Source: SAR86 cluster bacterium (lineage in GTDB: Bacteria; Pseudomonadota; Gammaproteobacteria; Magnimaribacterales; TMED112). Taken from it: a DNA stretch of 39,282 bases. Positions 11,988 through 21,696 of the stretch are shown in pieces. Location: positions 1 through 39,282 of the forward strand of contig SHBL01000004.1 of assembly GCA_004321845.1 (NCBI GenBank). Reading direction: 5' to 3'. The translations under genes were made by a program, and so were the position numbers. Position 1 is the first letter of the stretch. Each line of letters starts with the position of its first letter. The notes under the pieces were generated by a model, which was not told the origin of the DNA, ran no database searches, and saw nothing but the letters and a program-made list of their open reading frames with translations.

Positions 11988-12606
11988 TCCTGTAGGATTT
12001 AGATTAGGCACATCTAGAGATCATGACTCTGTTTGGTTTGCAAAAGCTAAAGATTATTCAAAGCTTGTTTTAGAAGATATAAAAGTAAGAGATAGGGTGC
12101 GTGAGATATTACCAAATGCACCAATCAGCGCTGTGATTATTAAAAGAACAATGGAAGAAGTAGTGGTAGACATAAAGACTTCGAGGCCCGGTGTTGTTAT
12201 CGGAAAAAAAGGTGAAGAAATAGAAAAAATAAAAAAAGCATTGAAAAAGATCATTAATCAAGACGTAAAAATTAATGTTGTAGAAGTAAAACAACCAGAT
12301 CTTGATGCTCAGCTAGTTGCTACTTCTGTAACTCAACAGCTAGAAAAAAGAATCATGTTCAGGAAAGCAATGAAAAGGGCAGTTCAAAATACAATGCGTC
12401 AAGGAGCTAAAGGTATAAGAATATCTGTAGCTGGCAGACTAAATGGAGCTGAGATAGCTAGATCTGAGTGGTATAGAGAAGGACGAGTACCTCTTCATAC
12501 TTTGAAAGCAGATATAGATTATGCAACGAGCGAAGCCTTGACAACTTATGGAATCATAGGGGTAAAAGTCTGGATATATAGAGGAGATAAAGGTGCTTCA
12601 ACCTAA
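11971..12606 (+). CDS. rpsC: 30S ribosomal protein S3
   Basis: 211 aa; [15 protein letters not shown]-domain [16 protein letters not shown]. Confidence 0.99.
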   Translation: MGQKVNPVGFRLGTSRDHDSVWFAKAKDYSKLVLEDIKVRDRVREILPNAPISAVIIKRTMEEVVVDIKTSRPGVVIGKKGEEIEKIKKALKKIINQDVKINVVEVKQPDLDAQLVATSVTQQLEKRIMFRKAMKRAVQNTMRQGAKGIRISVAGRLNGAEIARSEWYREGRVPLHTLKADIDYATSEALTTYGIIGVKVWIYRGDKGAST

Positions 12607-13009
12607 GAAAACAAAATATAGAAAACAAATGAAAGGCAGAAATAATGGATTTGCTTCTGCTGGTTCTTCTGTGTCATTTGGAGATTTTGGCCTCAAGGCA
12701 ACTACACATGGAATGTTAACTTCAAGACAATTAGAGGCAGCTAGAAGAGCTCTTGTTAGATACATTAAAAGAGGAGGAAAAGTTTGGATTAGAGTTTTCC
12801 CAGATAAGCCAATTACAAAAAAACCCCTAGAGACAAGACAAGGTAAAGGAAAAGGTAACGTTGAATATTGGGCAAGCCCAATAAAGCCTGGAAAAATACT
12901 TTATGAAGTTGCTGGCGTTAGTGAAGAAGATGCTAAAAGAGCATTTCAATTAGCTGGTGCAAAACTTCCTATGAATACCACCTTTGTGAAGAGAGGTACA
13001 AATGGCTAA
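12593..13009 (+). CDS. rplP: 50S ribosomal protein L16 (GTG start)
   Basis: 138 aa; [17 protein letters not shown]; start codon GTG at 12593. Confidence 0.98.
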   Translation: MLQPKKTKYRKQMKGRNNGFASAGSSVSFGDFGLKATTHGMLTSRQLEAARRALVRYIKRGGKVWIRVFPDKPITKKPLETRQGKGKGNVEYWASPIKPGKILYEVAGVSEEDAKRAFQLAGAKLPMNTTFVKRGTNG

Positions 13010-13202
13010 GAAAAAGATAAAAGATTTTAAGACCATGAAATTAGAAGATTTAAAAACAGAATTAATGGCTAATAGAAAACTATTGTTTGAAAGTAATTTC
13101 AAACATAAAATGGGCCAACTTAAAGAAAGTCATAGCTTAAAAGAGGCAAGAAGAAACATAGCAAGAATTAAAACGGAGATTAATACAAAAAATGGCAGCT
13201 AG
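13002..13202 (+). CDS. rpmC: 50S ribosomal protein L29
   Basis: 66 aa; L29 coiled-coil and position between L16 and S17. Confidence 0.95.
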   Translation: MAKKKIKDFKTMKLEDLKTELMANRKLLFESNFKHKMGQLKESHSLKEARRNIARIKTEINTKNGS

Positions 13203-13443
13203 AACATTACAAGGGACAGTAACAAGTCAAAAAATGAATAAGACAATTACTGTTGTGGTCGACAGACGAAAGAAACATCCCAAATATGGTAAGTACATTA
13301 GCTTGTCTACTAAATATCATGTGCATGATGAAAAAGAAATTTCAAATGAAGGGGACATAGTTAGAATTCAAGAGTGCAAGCCTATCTCTAAGACAAAGAA
13401 TTGGATGCTAATAGATGTTGTAAAAAAAGGAGAATCAGAGTGA
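13192..13443 (+). CDS. rpsQ: 30S ribosomal protein S17
   Basis: 83 aa; [28 protein letters not shown]. Confidence 0.98.
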   Translation: MAARTLQGTVTSQKMNKTITVVVDRRKKHPKYGKYISLSTKYHVHDEKEISNEGDIVRIQECKPISKTKNWMLIDVVKKGESE

Positions 13444-13808
13444 TTCAGACACAAAGCATGTTAAGTGTTGCTGATAATAGCGGCGCAAGAAGAGTTATGT
13501 GTATTAAAGTTTTAGGCGGCTCCAAAAGGAGAACAGCCAATATTGGCGATGTGATCAAAGTGGCTGTTAAAGAAGCCCTACCACAAAGCAAAATTAAAAA
13601 AGGATCTGTCATGAATGCTTTGATTGTAAGAAGTAAATCAGGCGTTCGAAGACAAGATGGATCAAAAATTGGGTTTGATGAGAATGCTGTAGTATTGCTC
13701 AATACAAATAAGGATCCAGTTGCAACAAGAATTTTTGGCCCAGTAACCAGAGAACTAAGAACAGCAAAATTTATGAAAATTGTTTCACTAGCCCCGGAGG
13801 TACTTTAA
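13440..13808 (+). CDS. rplN: 50S ribosomal protein L14 (GTG start)
   Basis: start GTG at 13440 gives (M)[26 protein letters not shown]; the listed ORF is over-extended upstream. Confidence 0.97.
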   Translation: MIQTQSMLSVADNSGARRVMCIKVLGGSKRRTANIGDVIKVAVKEALPQSKIKKGSVMNALIVRSKSGVRRQDGSKIGFDENAVVLLNTNKDPVATRIFGPVTRELRTAKFMKIVSLAPEVL

Positions 13809-14128
13809 TGAAATTAAAGAACACAAAACTCAGAGAAGGTGATGAAGTGATAGTTATTTCCGGAAGAGAAAAAGGCAAAAGAGGAAATATTAAAAAAATT
13901 GTTGGAAATAAATGCGTGGTAAATGATTTGAACCTTGCTAAAAAACACACAAGACCAAATCCTCAACTTGGTATAACAGGCGGCATTGTTGAAAAAGAGA
14001 TGCCAATCAACCTTTCAAATGTGATGATTTGGAATAGTTCAACAAAAAAACAAGATAAATTGAGTTTCAAAGAAGAGAAAGGCAAAAAAATTAGAGTTTT
14101 TAGATCAACAGGTAAGAGTGTTAAATAA
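13808..14128 (+). CDS. rplX: 50S ribosomal protein L24
   Basis: 106 aa; KOW motif [24 protein letters not shown]. Confidence 0.98.
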   Translation: MKLKNTKLREGDEVIVISGREKGKRGNIKKIVGNKCVVNDLNLAKKHTRPNPQLGITGGIVEKEMPINLSNVMIWNSSTKKQDKLSFKEEKGKKIRVFRSTGKSVK

Positions 14129-14673
14129 TGAAGCTTAAAGATAAATATACAAAAGAAATTGTACCAGTTCTTAAAGAGAAGCTTGGGTATAAATCTGTCA
14201 TGCAAGTGCCAAAATTACAAAAGATAACCATCAATATGGGTGTTGGAGAAGCATCTAAAGATAAAAAAGTGCTAGATCATGCTGTTGCAGATCTAGAAGC
14301 TATTGCTGGGCAAAAAGTGGTTGTTACTAAAGCTAAAAAAGCAGTAGCGACATTTAAGATCCGGGAAGAGTACCCAATAGGTTGCAAAGTAACCTTACGA
14401 GGAGAGCAGATGTATGACTTCTTTGAGAGGCTTATAGATCTTGCAATTCCTAGAGAAAAAGATTTCAGAGGTTTAAGTGAAAAATCGTTTGATGGCAGAG
14501 GAAATTACAACATGGGAATAAAGGAGCAAATTATTTTTCCTGAAATTGATTATGACAAAGTTGACAAGTTAAGAGGCATGGATATTGCTATAACAACTAC
14601 AGCTTCGAAAGATAGCGATGCAAAAGAACTGCTTAAGTGTTTTAATTTCCCATTTAGAGGTAAAAATGGCTAG
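14128..14673 (+). CDS. rplE: 50S ribosomal protein L5
   Basis: 181 aa; [34 protein letters not shown]. Confidence 0.99.
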   Translation: MKLKDKYTKEIVPVLKEKLGYKSVMQVPKLQKITINMGVGEASKDKKVLDHAVADLEAIAGQKVVVTKAKKAVATFKIREEYPIGCKVTLRGEQMYDFFERLIDLAIPREKDFRGLSEKSFDGRGNYNMGIKEQIIFPEIDYDKVDKLRGMDIAITTTASKDSDAKELLKCFNFPFRGKNG

Positions 14674-14968
14674 AAAATCAATAATTGAAAGAGAAAAAAA
14701 GAAGATTAAACTTGTTGAAAAGTTTTCTCATAAGCGTATTGCTTTAAAAGAAGAACAAAGAAAAGCTGCGACTTTTGAAGAAAAAATGGAAATACAAAGA
14801 AAGCTTCAAAAATTGCCAAGAAGCTCTAACCCATCAAGGGTTGTACGGAGGTGTGCACTAACAGGAAGGCCTAAGGGTGTATACAGAAAATTTGGCTTAA
14901 GTAGAACTAAATTAAGGGAATTAGCAATGTCAGGTAAGTTGCCTGGTATTAAAAAATCAAGTTGGTAA
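14666..14968 (+). CDS. rpsN: 30S ribosomal protein S14
   Basis: start set at [41 protein letters not shown]-minus type. Confidence 0.97.
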   Translation: MARKSIIEREKKKIKLVEKFSHKRIALKEEQRKAATFEEKMEIQRKLQKLPRSSNPSRVVRRCALTGRPKGVYRKFGLSRTKLRELAMSGKLPGIKKSSW

Positions 14969-14972
14969 GAAT

Positions 14973-15359
14973 ATGACAGATCCGATAGCAGATTTATTAA
15001 CAAGAATTAGGAACGCACTAATGCGTAGCAAAGAAACAGTGAATGCGCCGTATTCTAAGCTTAAGCACGAGCTAGCAAAACTTTTAGTAAAAGAAGGTTT
15101 TCTTCATAGTGTGAAGAAAGTAAAGAAAGATTTCGATGAGTTAGAGATAACATTAAAGTATTTCAAAGAAGAGCCAGTAATTAAGGAATTGGTCAGAGAA
15201 TCTAAACCAGGTTTAAGAAAATATTTGAGTTATAAAGAAATTAAGCCTCATAAGGGTGGACTTGGTCTAAAAATCTTAACAACTAGTAAAGGACTTATGA
15301 CTGACAGAGAAGCAATAAAAAAACAATTAGGTGGCGAAGTAATTTGCAGGGTATTTTAA
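14973..15359 (+). CDS. rpsH: 30S ribosomal protein S8
   Basis: 128 aa; MTDPIADLLTRIRNAL; TSKGLMTDREA. Confidence 0.99.
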   Translation: MTDPIADLLTRIRNALMRSKETVNAPYSKLKHELAKLLVKEGFLHSVKKVKKDFDELEITLKYFKEEPVIKELVRESKPGLRKYLSYKEIKPHKGGLGLKILTTSKGLMTDREAIKKQLGGEVICRVF

Positions 15360-15898
15360 TGTCAAGAATAGCTAAAGATCCAGTCAATATTCCAGAATCT
15401 GTGAATTTAACTACAGAGGGTAAGACTGTTAATTTTAAAGGACCTAAAGGCGAAATGAGTCTTAATATACACGAAAGTATAGATTTTTCTATTGAAGATA
15501 ATATGTTCCAAGTAAAGTGGAGCCAAGATGAAGAAAGAGCAATGGCTGGCACAATGCGAGCACTTGTAAATAATTATGTTAAGGGTGTAAGTGAAGGATT
15601 TGAAAAGAAAGTAAAACTTAATGGTGTTGGGTATCGAGCAAAAGTACAGGGCAAAAAAATCACCTTTACACTTGGTTTTTCACACCCTGTTGAATATGAA
15701 TTGCCTGAAACTATAGCGGCAGCACAAGATAGTCAAACAGAGCTCACAATTTCTTCATGCAATAAACAGTTATTGGGACAAGTTTGTGCGGAAATTAGAT
15801 CATTCAGACCACCAGAACCTTATAAAGGCAAAGGGATCTTTATAGATGGTGAACACATTGCAAGAAAGGAAAGAAAGAAAGCAGCAGCAGCAGGATAA
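15359..15898 (+). CDS. rplF: 50S ribosomal protein L6
   Basis: start set at MSRIAKDPVNIP; RSFRPPEPYKGKGI. Confidence 0.98.
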   Translation: MSRIAKDPVNIPESVNLTTEGKTVNFKGPKGEMSLNIHESIDFSIEDNMFQVKWSQDEERAMAGTMRALVNNYVKGVSEGFEKKVKLNGVGYRAKVQGKKITFTLGFSHPVEYELPETIAAAQDSQTELTISSCNKQLLGQVCAEIRSFRPPEPYKGKGIFIDGEHIARKERKKAAAAG

Positions 15899-15901
15899 TA
15901 T

Positions 15902-16249
15902 ATGAGTAAAGAGTTAGCTAGAGTAAGAAGATCAAAAAAATTAAGAGCAAAATTACAGAAAGTTCAGACAATGAGAGTTTGTGTTTCAAGATCTCTTAAA
16001 AATATAACTGCCCAACTTATTGATTCTTCAAATGGAAAAGTTCTTGCAACTATTTCAACCCAACAAAAAGAATTTAAAGGCAAAAGTGGCGGCAATATTG
16101 AAGCTGCTTCTAAAATTGGTGCTGAGATTGCAAAAAAAGCAATTGATTTAGGACATAAGAAAGTTACTTTTGATAGATCAGGGTATAAGTATCATGGCAG
16201 GGTTAAAGCTTTAGCTGATGGTGCAAGAGATGGAGGTTTAGAGTTTTAA
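15902..16249 (+). CDS. rplR: 50S ribosomal protein L18
   Basis: 115 aa; [34 protein letters not shown]. Confidence 0.98.
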   Translation: MSKELARVRRSKKLRAKLQKVQTMRVCVSRSLKNITAQLIDSSNGKVLATISTQQKEFKGKSGGNIEAASKIGAEIAKKAIDLGHKKVTFDRSGYKYHGRVKALADGARDGGLEF

Positions 16250-16734
16250 TGGAAAAGTTACAAGCACAAAATATGGGACAAGACACATTAGTTGAAAAGC
16301 TAGTTCAAGTTAATAGGGTTGCAAAAACTGTTAAAGGCGGAAGAGTAATGTCATTCACAGCACTTACTGTAGTAGGAGATGGAAATGGAAAAGTTGGTTA
16401 CGGAAGAGGTAAAGCAAAAGAAGTGCCAGTTGCTATTCAGAAAGCACTCGATGAAGCAAAGAGAAGTCTTGTGAATGTTGAGCTTAATGGTAATACGCTT
16501 TGGTATCCAATAAACCAAAAAAGCTCAGCAACAAAGGTTTATATGCAGCCTGCTTCAGAAGGTACTGGTATTATTGCTGGAGGCGCAATGAGAGCTGTAT
16601 TAGAGCTTGTAGGCATCAAAAATGTTCTTGCTAAGTGTTATGGCTCTACAAATCCAATTAATGTTGTCAGAGCTACTGTAGAAGGACTAGCTAAGATGGA
16701 ATCGCCTGAAAAGGTTAAAGAGAGAAGAAAATAA
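16249..16734 (+). CDS. rpsE: 30S ribosomal protein S5
   Basis: 161 aa; [23 protein letters not shown]. Confidence 0.98.
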   Translation: MEKLQAQNMGQDTLVEKLVQVNRVAKTVKGGRVMSFTALTVVGDGNGKVGYGRGKAKEVPVAIQKALDEAKRSLVNVELNGNTLWYPINQKSSATKVYMQPASEGTGIIAGGAMRAVLELVGIKNVLAKCYGSTNPINVVRATVEGLAKMESPEKVKERRK

Positions 16735-16916
16735 TGGCAAAACTCAAGGTCACACAACTCAAAAGCCTTATTGGTAGGAAAAAGAACCACAGACTATCTG
16801 TAAAAGGTCTAGGGTTAAGAGGTATTGGAGATTCTAGTGTCTTGGAAGATTCACCATCAGTCAGAGGTATGATAAATCAAGTAAATTATCTTATCTCAGT
16901 AGAAGAGGTTAAATAA
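16734..16916 (+). CDS. rpmD: 50S ribosomal protein L30
   Basis: 60 aa; [25 protein letters not shown]. Confidence 0.97.
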   Translation: MAKLKVTQLKSLIGRKKNHRLSVKGLGLRGIGDSSVLEDSPSVRGMINQVNYLISVEEVK

Positions 16917-16917
16917 T

Positions 16918-17322
16918 ATGGAAAAATTAACTTTAAATAATATCGGAGATCCTAAATCTAGATCTGAAAGAAAAAGAGTAGGAAGAGGAGCTGGTTCTGG
17001 TGTTGGAAAAACAGCAGGCAGAGGGCATAAAGGACAAAAAGCAAGATCAGGTGGAAGTGTAAGACCTGGATTTGAAGGTGGTCAGATGCCACTTCAAATG
17101 AGGTTGCCAAAATTTGGTTTTACTTCAAGAGTATCAAGAGTCTCAGAAAGCATTAATGTCAAAAACTTAGCAGGGGTCAAGAAGATAAGTATCGAAAACC
17201 TTAAAAAGTTAGGCCTCATAAAAAAATCAACACTTAAAGTAAAAATCTTTGGTGAAGGCAAATTAGCCGAGAAACCAACGGATGAGAATATTAGAATTTC
17301 AAAGGGAGTAAAAGTTGGATAA
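16918..17322 (+). CDS. rplO: 50S ribosomal protein L15
   Basis: 134 aa; [27 protein letters not shown]. Confidence 0.98.
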   Translation: MEKLTLNNIGDPKSRSERKRVGRGAGSGVGKTAGRGHKGQKARSGGSVRPGFEGGQMPLQMRLPKFGFTSRVSRVSESINVKNLAGVKKISIENLKKLGLIKKSTLKVKIFGEGKLAEKPTDENIRISKGVKVG

Positions 17323-18613
17323 TTCAATGTCTGAATTATGGAGAAGGTTAGGTTTCCTAGCTTTTGCACTTCTTGTTTATAGAATTGGAACTCATATTCC
17401 AATTCCGGGCATCAACCCAGAACAAGTTGCAGCTCTCTTCCAACAAAGCCAAGGTACAATTCTTCAGTATTTCAACTTATTTTCAGGTGGTGCTCTTGAA
17501 AGAATGAGTATTTTTGCACTTAGTGTTGTTCCTTATATATCAGCAGCAATCGTAATGCAGTTATTCTCAAACTCATTGCCATACTTACAAGAACTAAAAA
17601 AAGATGGTCAAGCTGGCAGAAATAAAATTACACAATACACAAGATACGGCACTGTAGTATTTGCTCTTATTCAATCAACTGCTTTAACAGTTACTTTACA
17701 AACAGCTGGACTAATTGAATCAAGCAGTATATTCGGTGCAGTTGTTGCTGTGTTATCAATTGTTACAGGTACAGTTTTCTTAATGTGGCTTGGTGAGCAA
17801 ATTTCTGAAAGAGGTATTGGTAACGGCATATCTCTAATTATCGCTACAAGTATCATCACAGGAGTACCAAGAGCATTTGGACAAGCATTAGAGCAAACTC
17901 AACAAGGTGATCTAAATTACTTAATTCTGATTGTCCTTGGCCTCTTAACACTAGTTGTTGTTGCTTTAGTGGTATTTGTTGAAAATGCACAAAGAAAAAT
18001 TACCGTTAATTATGCACAAAGACATCAAGTTAGAGGCATGGTTCAGGCACCATCAAGTTTTCTGCCCTTGAAATTGAATATGTCAGGTGTAATTCCAGCA
18101 ATTTTTGCTAGTACATTTTTATTATTTCCAGCAACATTATCATCGTGGTTTGGTAATATTGATGGATTAAGCGGTTTACAAGAATTTGCACTTTATCTTA
18201 ACCCTGGTCAACCGCTATACATTCTTTTATTTGTGATTCTGATAGTTTCATTTTGCTACATTTGGTTAGCACTAACTTTTAGTTCTAACGATATGGCTGA
18301 TAACTTAAAAAGGAGCGGAGGTTATATACCCGGTATAAGACCTGGAGAACAAACAGCCACATTTATAGACACAATTCTTTCAAGGTTAACAGTATTTGGA
18401 GCCTTTTATTTATCACTGGTTTGTATACTTCCATTACTGTTAATTAATAGTTTCGGTATATCTTTTTATCTTGGAGGGACATCAGTCCTTATCGTTGTAG
18501 TTGTGATGTTAGATTTACAAAGACAAATACAGTCATATGTTATGAGCCAACAATATGCATCTATCTTAAAAAATGCTAATATCTCCGGCTCAAAAAAGAG
18601 TAGAAGAAGATGA
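17315..18613 (+). CDS. secY: Protein translocase subunit SecY (TTG start at 17315, or ATG at 17327)
   Basis: about 432 aa multi-TM protein; [41 protein letters not shown]. Confidence 0.98.
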   Translation: MDNSMSELWRRLGFLAFALLVYRIGTHIPIPGINPEQVAALFQQSQGTILQYFNLFSGGALERMSIFALSVVPYISAAIVMQLFSNSLPYLQELKKDGQAGRNKITQYTRYGTVVFALIQSTALTVTLQTAGLIESSSIFGAVVAVLSIVTGTVFLMWLGEQISERGIGNGISLIIATSIITGVPRAFGQALEQTQQGDLNYLILIVLGLLTLVVVALVVFVENAQRKITVNYAQRHQVRGMVQAPSSFLPLKLNMSGVIPAIFASTFLLFPATLSSWFGNIDGLSGLQEFALYLNPGQPLYILLFVILIVSFCYIWLALTFSSNDMADNLKRSGGYIPGIRPGEQTATFIDTILSRLTVFGAFYLSLVCILPLLLINSFGISFYLGGTSVLIVVVVMLDLQRQIQSYVMSQQYASILKNANISGSKKSRRR

Positions 18614-18723
18614 AAGTAAGATCGTCAATTAAAAGAATTTGCAAAGATTGCAAAGTAGTAAAAAGATCAGGCACATTGTTTGTGATCTGTAAAAATAAGA
18701 GGCATAAGCAGAGACAAGGATAA
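18610..18723 (+). CDS. rpmJ: 50S ribosomal protein L36, zinc-binding type (not in the ORF track)
   Basis: hand translation [37 protein letters not shown] (37 aa); CxxC...C...H retained. Confidence 0.97.
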   Translation: MKVRSSIKRICKDCKVVKRSGTLFVICKNKRHKQRQG

Positions 18724-18725
18724 TC

Positions 18726-19082
18726 ATGGCAAGAGTAGGCGGAATAAACATACCTGACAATAAGCATATAGATGTTTCACTAACACATATTTATGGCATT
18801 GGTCGTAAAACTGCACAAGATATTTGCGATAAGCTTAATATTAAATATTCAAAAAAAGTATCTGAGCTAACAGAAGATCAGCTAGATAAGATAAGGGATG
18901 AATTAAAAACATTTCAAATAGAAGGTGATTTAAGACGAGATATTAACTTCAATATTAAGAGATTAATGGACTTGGGCTGTTATAGAGGCATTAGACACAG
19001 AAGAAGTCTGCCACTTAGAGGCCAAAGAACTAAGACAAACGCTAGAACTAGAAAAGGGCCTAGGAAACCGATAAAAGCATAA
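18726..19082 (+). CDS. rpsM: 30S ribosomal protein S13
   Basis: 118 aa; [42 protein letters not shown]. Confidence 0.99.
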   Translation: MARVGGINIPDNKHIDVSLTHIYGIGRKTAQDICDKLNIKYSKKVSELTEDQLDKIRDELKTFQIEGDLRRDINFNIKRLMDLGCYRGIRHRRSLPLRGQRTKTNARTRKGPRKPIKA

Positions 19083-19456
19083 TGGCTGGAAAGAAAAAAA
19101 CAAAAAGAATAGTAACCGACGGTATTGCTCACGTAAAAGCATCCTTCAATAATACAATAGTTATGATCACTGATATGGGTGGAAATGCACTATGCTGGGC
19201 AACATCAGGAGGTGCCGGCTTTAAAGGTTCAAGAAAGAGCACACCTTTTGCTGCACAAATAGCAGCTGAAAGAGCAGGAAATATGGCTAAAGAATTGGGA
19301 ATGGTTAACTTGGAAGTTAGAGTTAAAGGACCAGGAGCAGGGCGTGAATCATCTATAAGAGCTTTAAATGGTTGTGGTCTTAGAATTAACAAAATTACGG
19401 ATGTTACCCCGCTACCACATAATGGTTGCAGGCCTCCTAAGAAGAGAAGAGTATAA
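19082..19456 (+). CDS. rpsK: 30S ribosomal protein S11
   Basis: 124 aa; [34 protein letters not shown]. Confidence 0.99.
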   Translation: MAGKKKTKRIVTDGIAHVKASFNNTIVMITDMGGNALCWATSGGAGFKGSRKSTPFAAQIAAERAGNMAKELGMVNLEVRVKGPGAGRESSIRALNGCGLRINKITDVTPLPHNGCRPPKKRRV

Positions 19457-20073
19457 TGGCAAGATATAGAGGACCAAGATTAAGACTTTCTAGAAGAGAA
19501 GGCACAGATTTAATGCTTACTTCTGGTACTAGAGCAGTTGAATCAAAATGTAAGTTTGACAAAAAACCTGGCAATTCAATGTCCAGAGGTAGACTCTCTG
19601 ATTATGGAACACAATTAAGAGAAAAGCAGAAAGTAAAAAGAATGTATGGGTTATTGGAAAGACAATTCAGAAACTATTACTTAAAAGCAGCAAAATCTCA
19701 GGGTAACACAGGAGAGAATCTACTTAATCTCTTAGAAACAAGGCTTGATAATGTTGTATATAGAATGGGATTTGGTGTAACTAGAGCAGAAGCGAGACAA
19801 ATAGTTGCACACAAATCAATTAATGTTAATGGTAAAGTTGTGAATATACCTTCATACAATATTAAGCCTGATGATGAAGTATCAGTAACAGTTAAATGTA
19901 AAGAGCACTTAAGAATCAAAGCCGCTATAGAGCTTGCAAAATCAAAAGATAAAGCAAGCTGGCTAGATGTAAATTTTGATGAAATGACGGGTAAATTCTT
20001 AAATTACCCAGATCGAAGTGAACTAAGTTCTGAAATCAATGAGAACTTAATTATTGAGTTGTACTCAAAATAA
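19456..20073 (+). CDS. rpsD: 30S ribosomal protein S4
   Basis: 205 aa; [22 protein letters not shown]4 domain [15 protein letters not shown]. Confidence 0.99.
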   Translation: MARYRGPRLRLSRREGTDLMLTSGTRAVESKCKFDKKPGNSMSRGRLSDYGTQLREKQKVKRMYGLLERQFRNYYLKAAKSQGNTGENLLNLLETRLDNVVYRMGFGVTRAEARQIVAHKSINVNGKVVNIPSYNIKPDDEVSVTVKCKEHLRIKAAIELAKSKDKASWLDVNFDEMTGKFLNYPDRSELSSEINENLIIELYSK

Positions 20074-20084
20074 TAGAGGAAATT

Positions 20085-21038
20085 ATGGAAGATAAATTAA
20101 ATGTTTTAGCGCCTGAAGTTGCAAAAGTAGATGAAATTGATAAGAACAACTTGAAAGTTGTTTTAGAGCCATTTGAAAGAGGTTTTGGTTATACAATTGG
20201 CCACAGCTTAAGAAGGATTATGCTTTCTTACATGCCAGGGGCTGCTGTAACAGAAGTCAAGATTGATGGAGTTTCACATGAATATGGAACAATTGAAGGT
20301 ATTAAAGAAGATATTCTTGATGTATTGCTAAATTTAAAAGATATGGCAATTAAATTAGATGGTCCCTCTGAAGCCGAAATTAAATTAAATGTTAAGTCTC
20401 CCAAAACCATAACTGCTTCAGACCTTGAGTTGCCTGCAGGAGTTGAAGTAATGGATCCAGAGCACGTTATTGCTACTCTTGTTGAACCTAAAAAAGTTTC
20501 AATGACTATGAAGGTTAAAACAGGTATTGGTTATGTTCCTGCTGAGCAAACTAATGATAAAAGTATTGATTCTCTACATCTTGATGCAATTTTCTCTCCT
20601 GTTAAAAGAGTTAATTATAAAGTTGAAAATACAAGAGTTGAGAACAGAACAGACTTAGATAAATTAATCCTTGATCTAGAAACAGATGGAACAATAGACG
20701 CTAAACAAGCTGTTAAATATGCAGCTACTATAATGCAACATCAATTAGCAGTATTTGTCGATGAAGAATTGGTTTCAAGAAAAGAAAAGCGCAAAGATAA
20801 ATACGATTTTGACCCACTGCTCTTAAGATCAATTGAAGAGTTAGAGCTAACTGTCAGATCAACAAACTGTTTAAAAGCAGAGAATATTTTCTTAATTGGA
20901 GACCTTATCCAGAGAAGCGAAATGGATTTATTGAAAACTCCAAATTTAGGTAAAAAATCTTTAAATGAAATAAAGGATGAACTTGCTTCAAGAGGACTAT
21001 CAATGGGAACAGTCCTTAAGAACTGGCCACCAATGTAA
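20085..21038 (+). CDS. rpoA: DNA-directed RNA polymerase subunit alpha
   Basis: 317 aa; [39 protein letters not shown]; upstream agagga Shine-Dalgarno. Confidence 0.99.
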   Translation: MEDKLNVLAPEVAKVDEIDKNNLKVVLEPFERGFGYTIGHSLRRIMLSYMPGAAVTEVKIDGVSHEYGTIEGIKEDILDVLLNLKDMAIKLDGPSEAEIKLNVKSPKTITASDLELPAGVEVMDPEHVIATLVEPKKVSMTMKVKTGIGYVPAEQTNDKSIDSLHLDAIFSPVKRVNYKVENTRVENRTDLDKLILDLETDGTIDAKQAVKYAATIMQHQLAVFVDEELVSRKEKRKDKYDFDPLLLRSIEELELTVRSTNCLKAENIFLIGDLIQRSEMDLLKTPNLGKKSLNEIKDELASRGLSMGTVLKNWPPM

Positions 21039-21040
21039 AA

Positions 21041-21688
21041 ATGAGACATAGAAAACTTAGTAGAAGATTCAGTAGAACATCATCACATAGAATGGCTATG
21101 ATGAGAAACCTTGCTGCGTCTCTAATTGAGCATGAAGTAGTAAAGACAACAGTTGAAAAAGGCAAAGAGTTAAGAAGATTTATCGAACCTTTAATCACTA
21201 GAGCTAAAGAGGATACACTTCATAATAGGAGACAAGTTATTTCAGAATTGCACTCTAAAAGTGCAGCATCCAAGCTATTTTCTGATTTAGGACCAAGGTT
21301 TAGTGAAACCAAGGGGGGTTATCTCAGAGTGATTAAAGCAGGTTTCAGAGAGGGTGATAAAGCGGATATATGTTTTATAGAGCTAACTATTAGAGATGAG
21401 TCTGAAAGTTTAGATCAAGTAACTGAATCTGAAAATATAACAAAAGAAGAATCTAATGTTTTAGAAGATGCATTAGTTGAAACTGCAGTTGAAGAAACAA
21501 AAGAAGATAAACCTAAGAAAGCTGCTGCAAAGAAAACTGAAACAAAAGAAGATAAACCTAAGAAAGCTGCTGCAAAGAAAACTGAAACAAAAGAAGATAA
21601 ACCTAAGAAAGCTGCTGCAAATAAAGCCAAAACAAAACCTAAGAAAGAAGAAGAAAAGAAAAGCTGGTGGTCTAGGTTTAAAATTTAG
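21041..21688 (+). CDS. rplQ: 50S ribosomal protein L17 with repeat-containing C-terminal extension
   Basis: 215 aa; MRHRKLSRRFSRTSSHRMAMMRNLAASLI; core followed by about 90 aa of tail. Confidence 0.97.
   Translation: MRHRKLSRRFSRTSSHRMAMMRNLAASLIEHEVVKTTVEKGKELRRFIEPLITRAKEDTLHNRRQVISELHSKSAASKLFSDLGPRFSETKGGYLRVIKAGFREGDKADICFIELTIRDESESLDQVTESENITKEESNVLEDALVETAVEETKEDKPKKAAAKKTETKEDKPKKAAAKKTETKEDKPKKAAANKAKTKPKKEEEKKSWWSRFKI
21494..21628 (+). repeat. Three tandem 45-nt repeats in rplQ, each encoding ETKEDKPKKAAAKKT (third copy diverges at its 3' end)
   Basis: gaaacaaaagaagataaacctaagaaagctgctgcaaagaaaact at 21494, 21539 and 21584. Confidence 0.95.
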
Positions 21689-21696
21689 GTCTAAGT

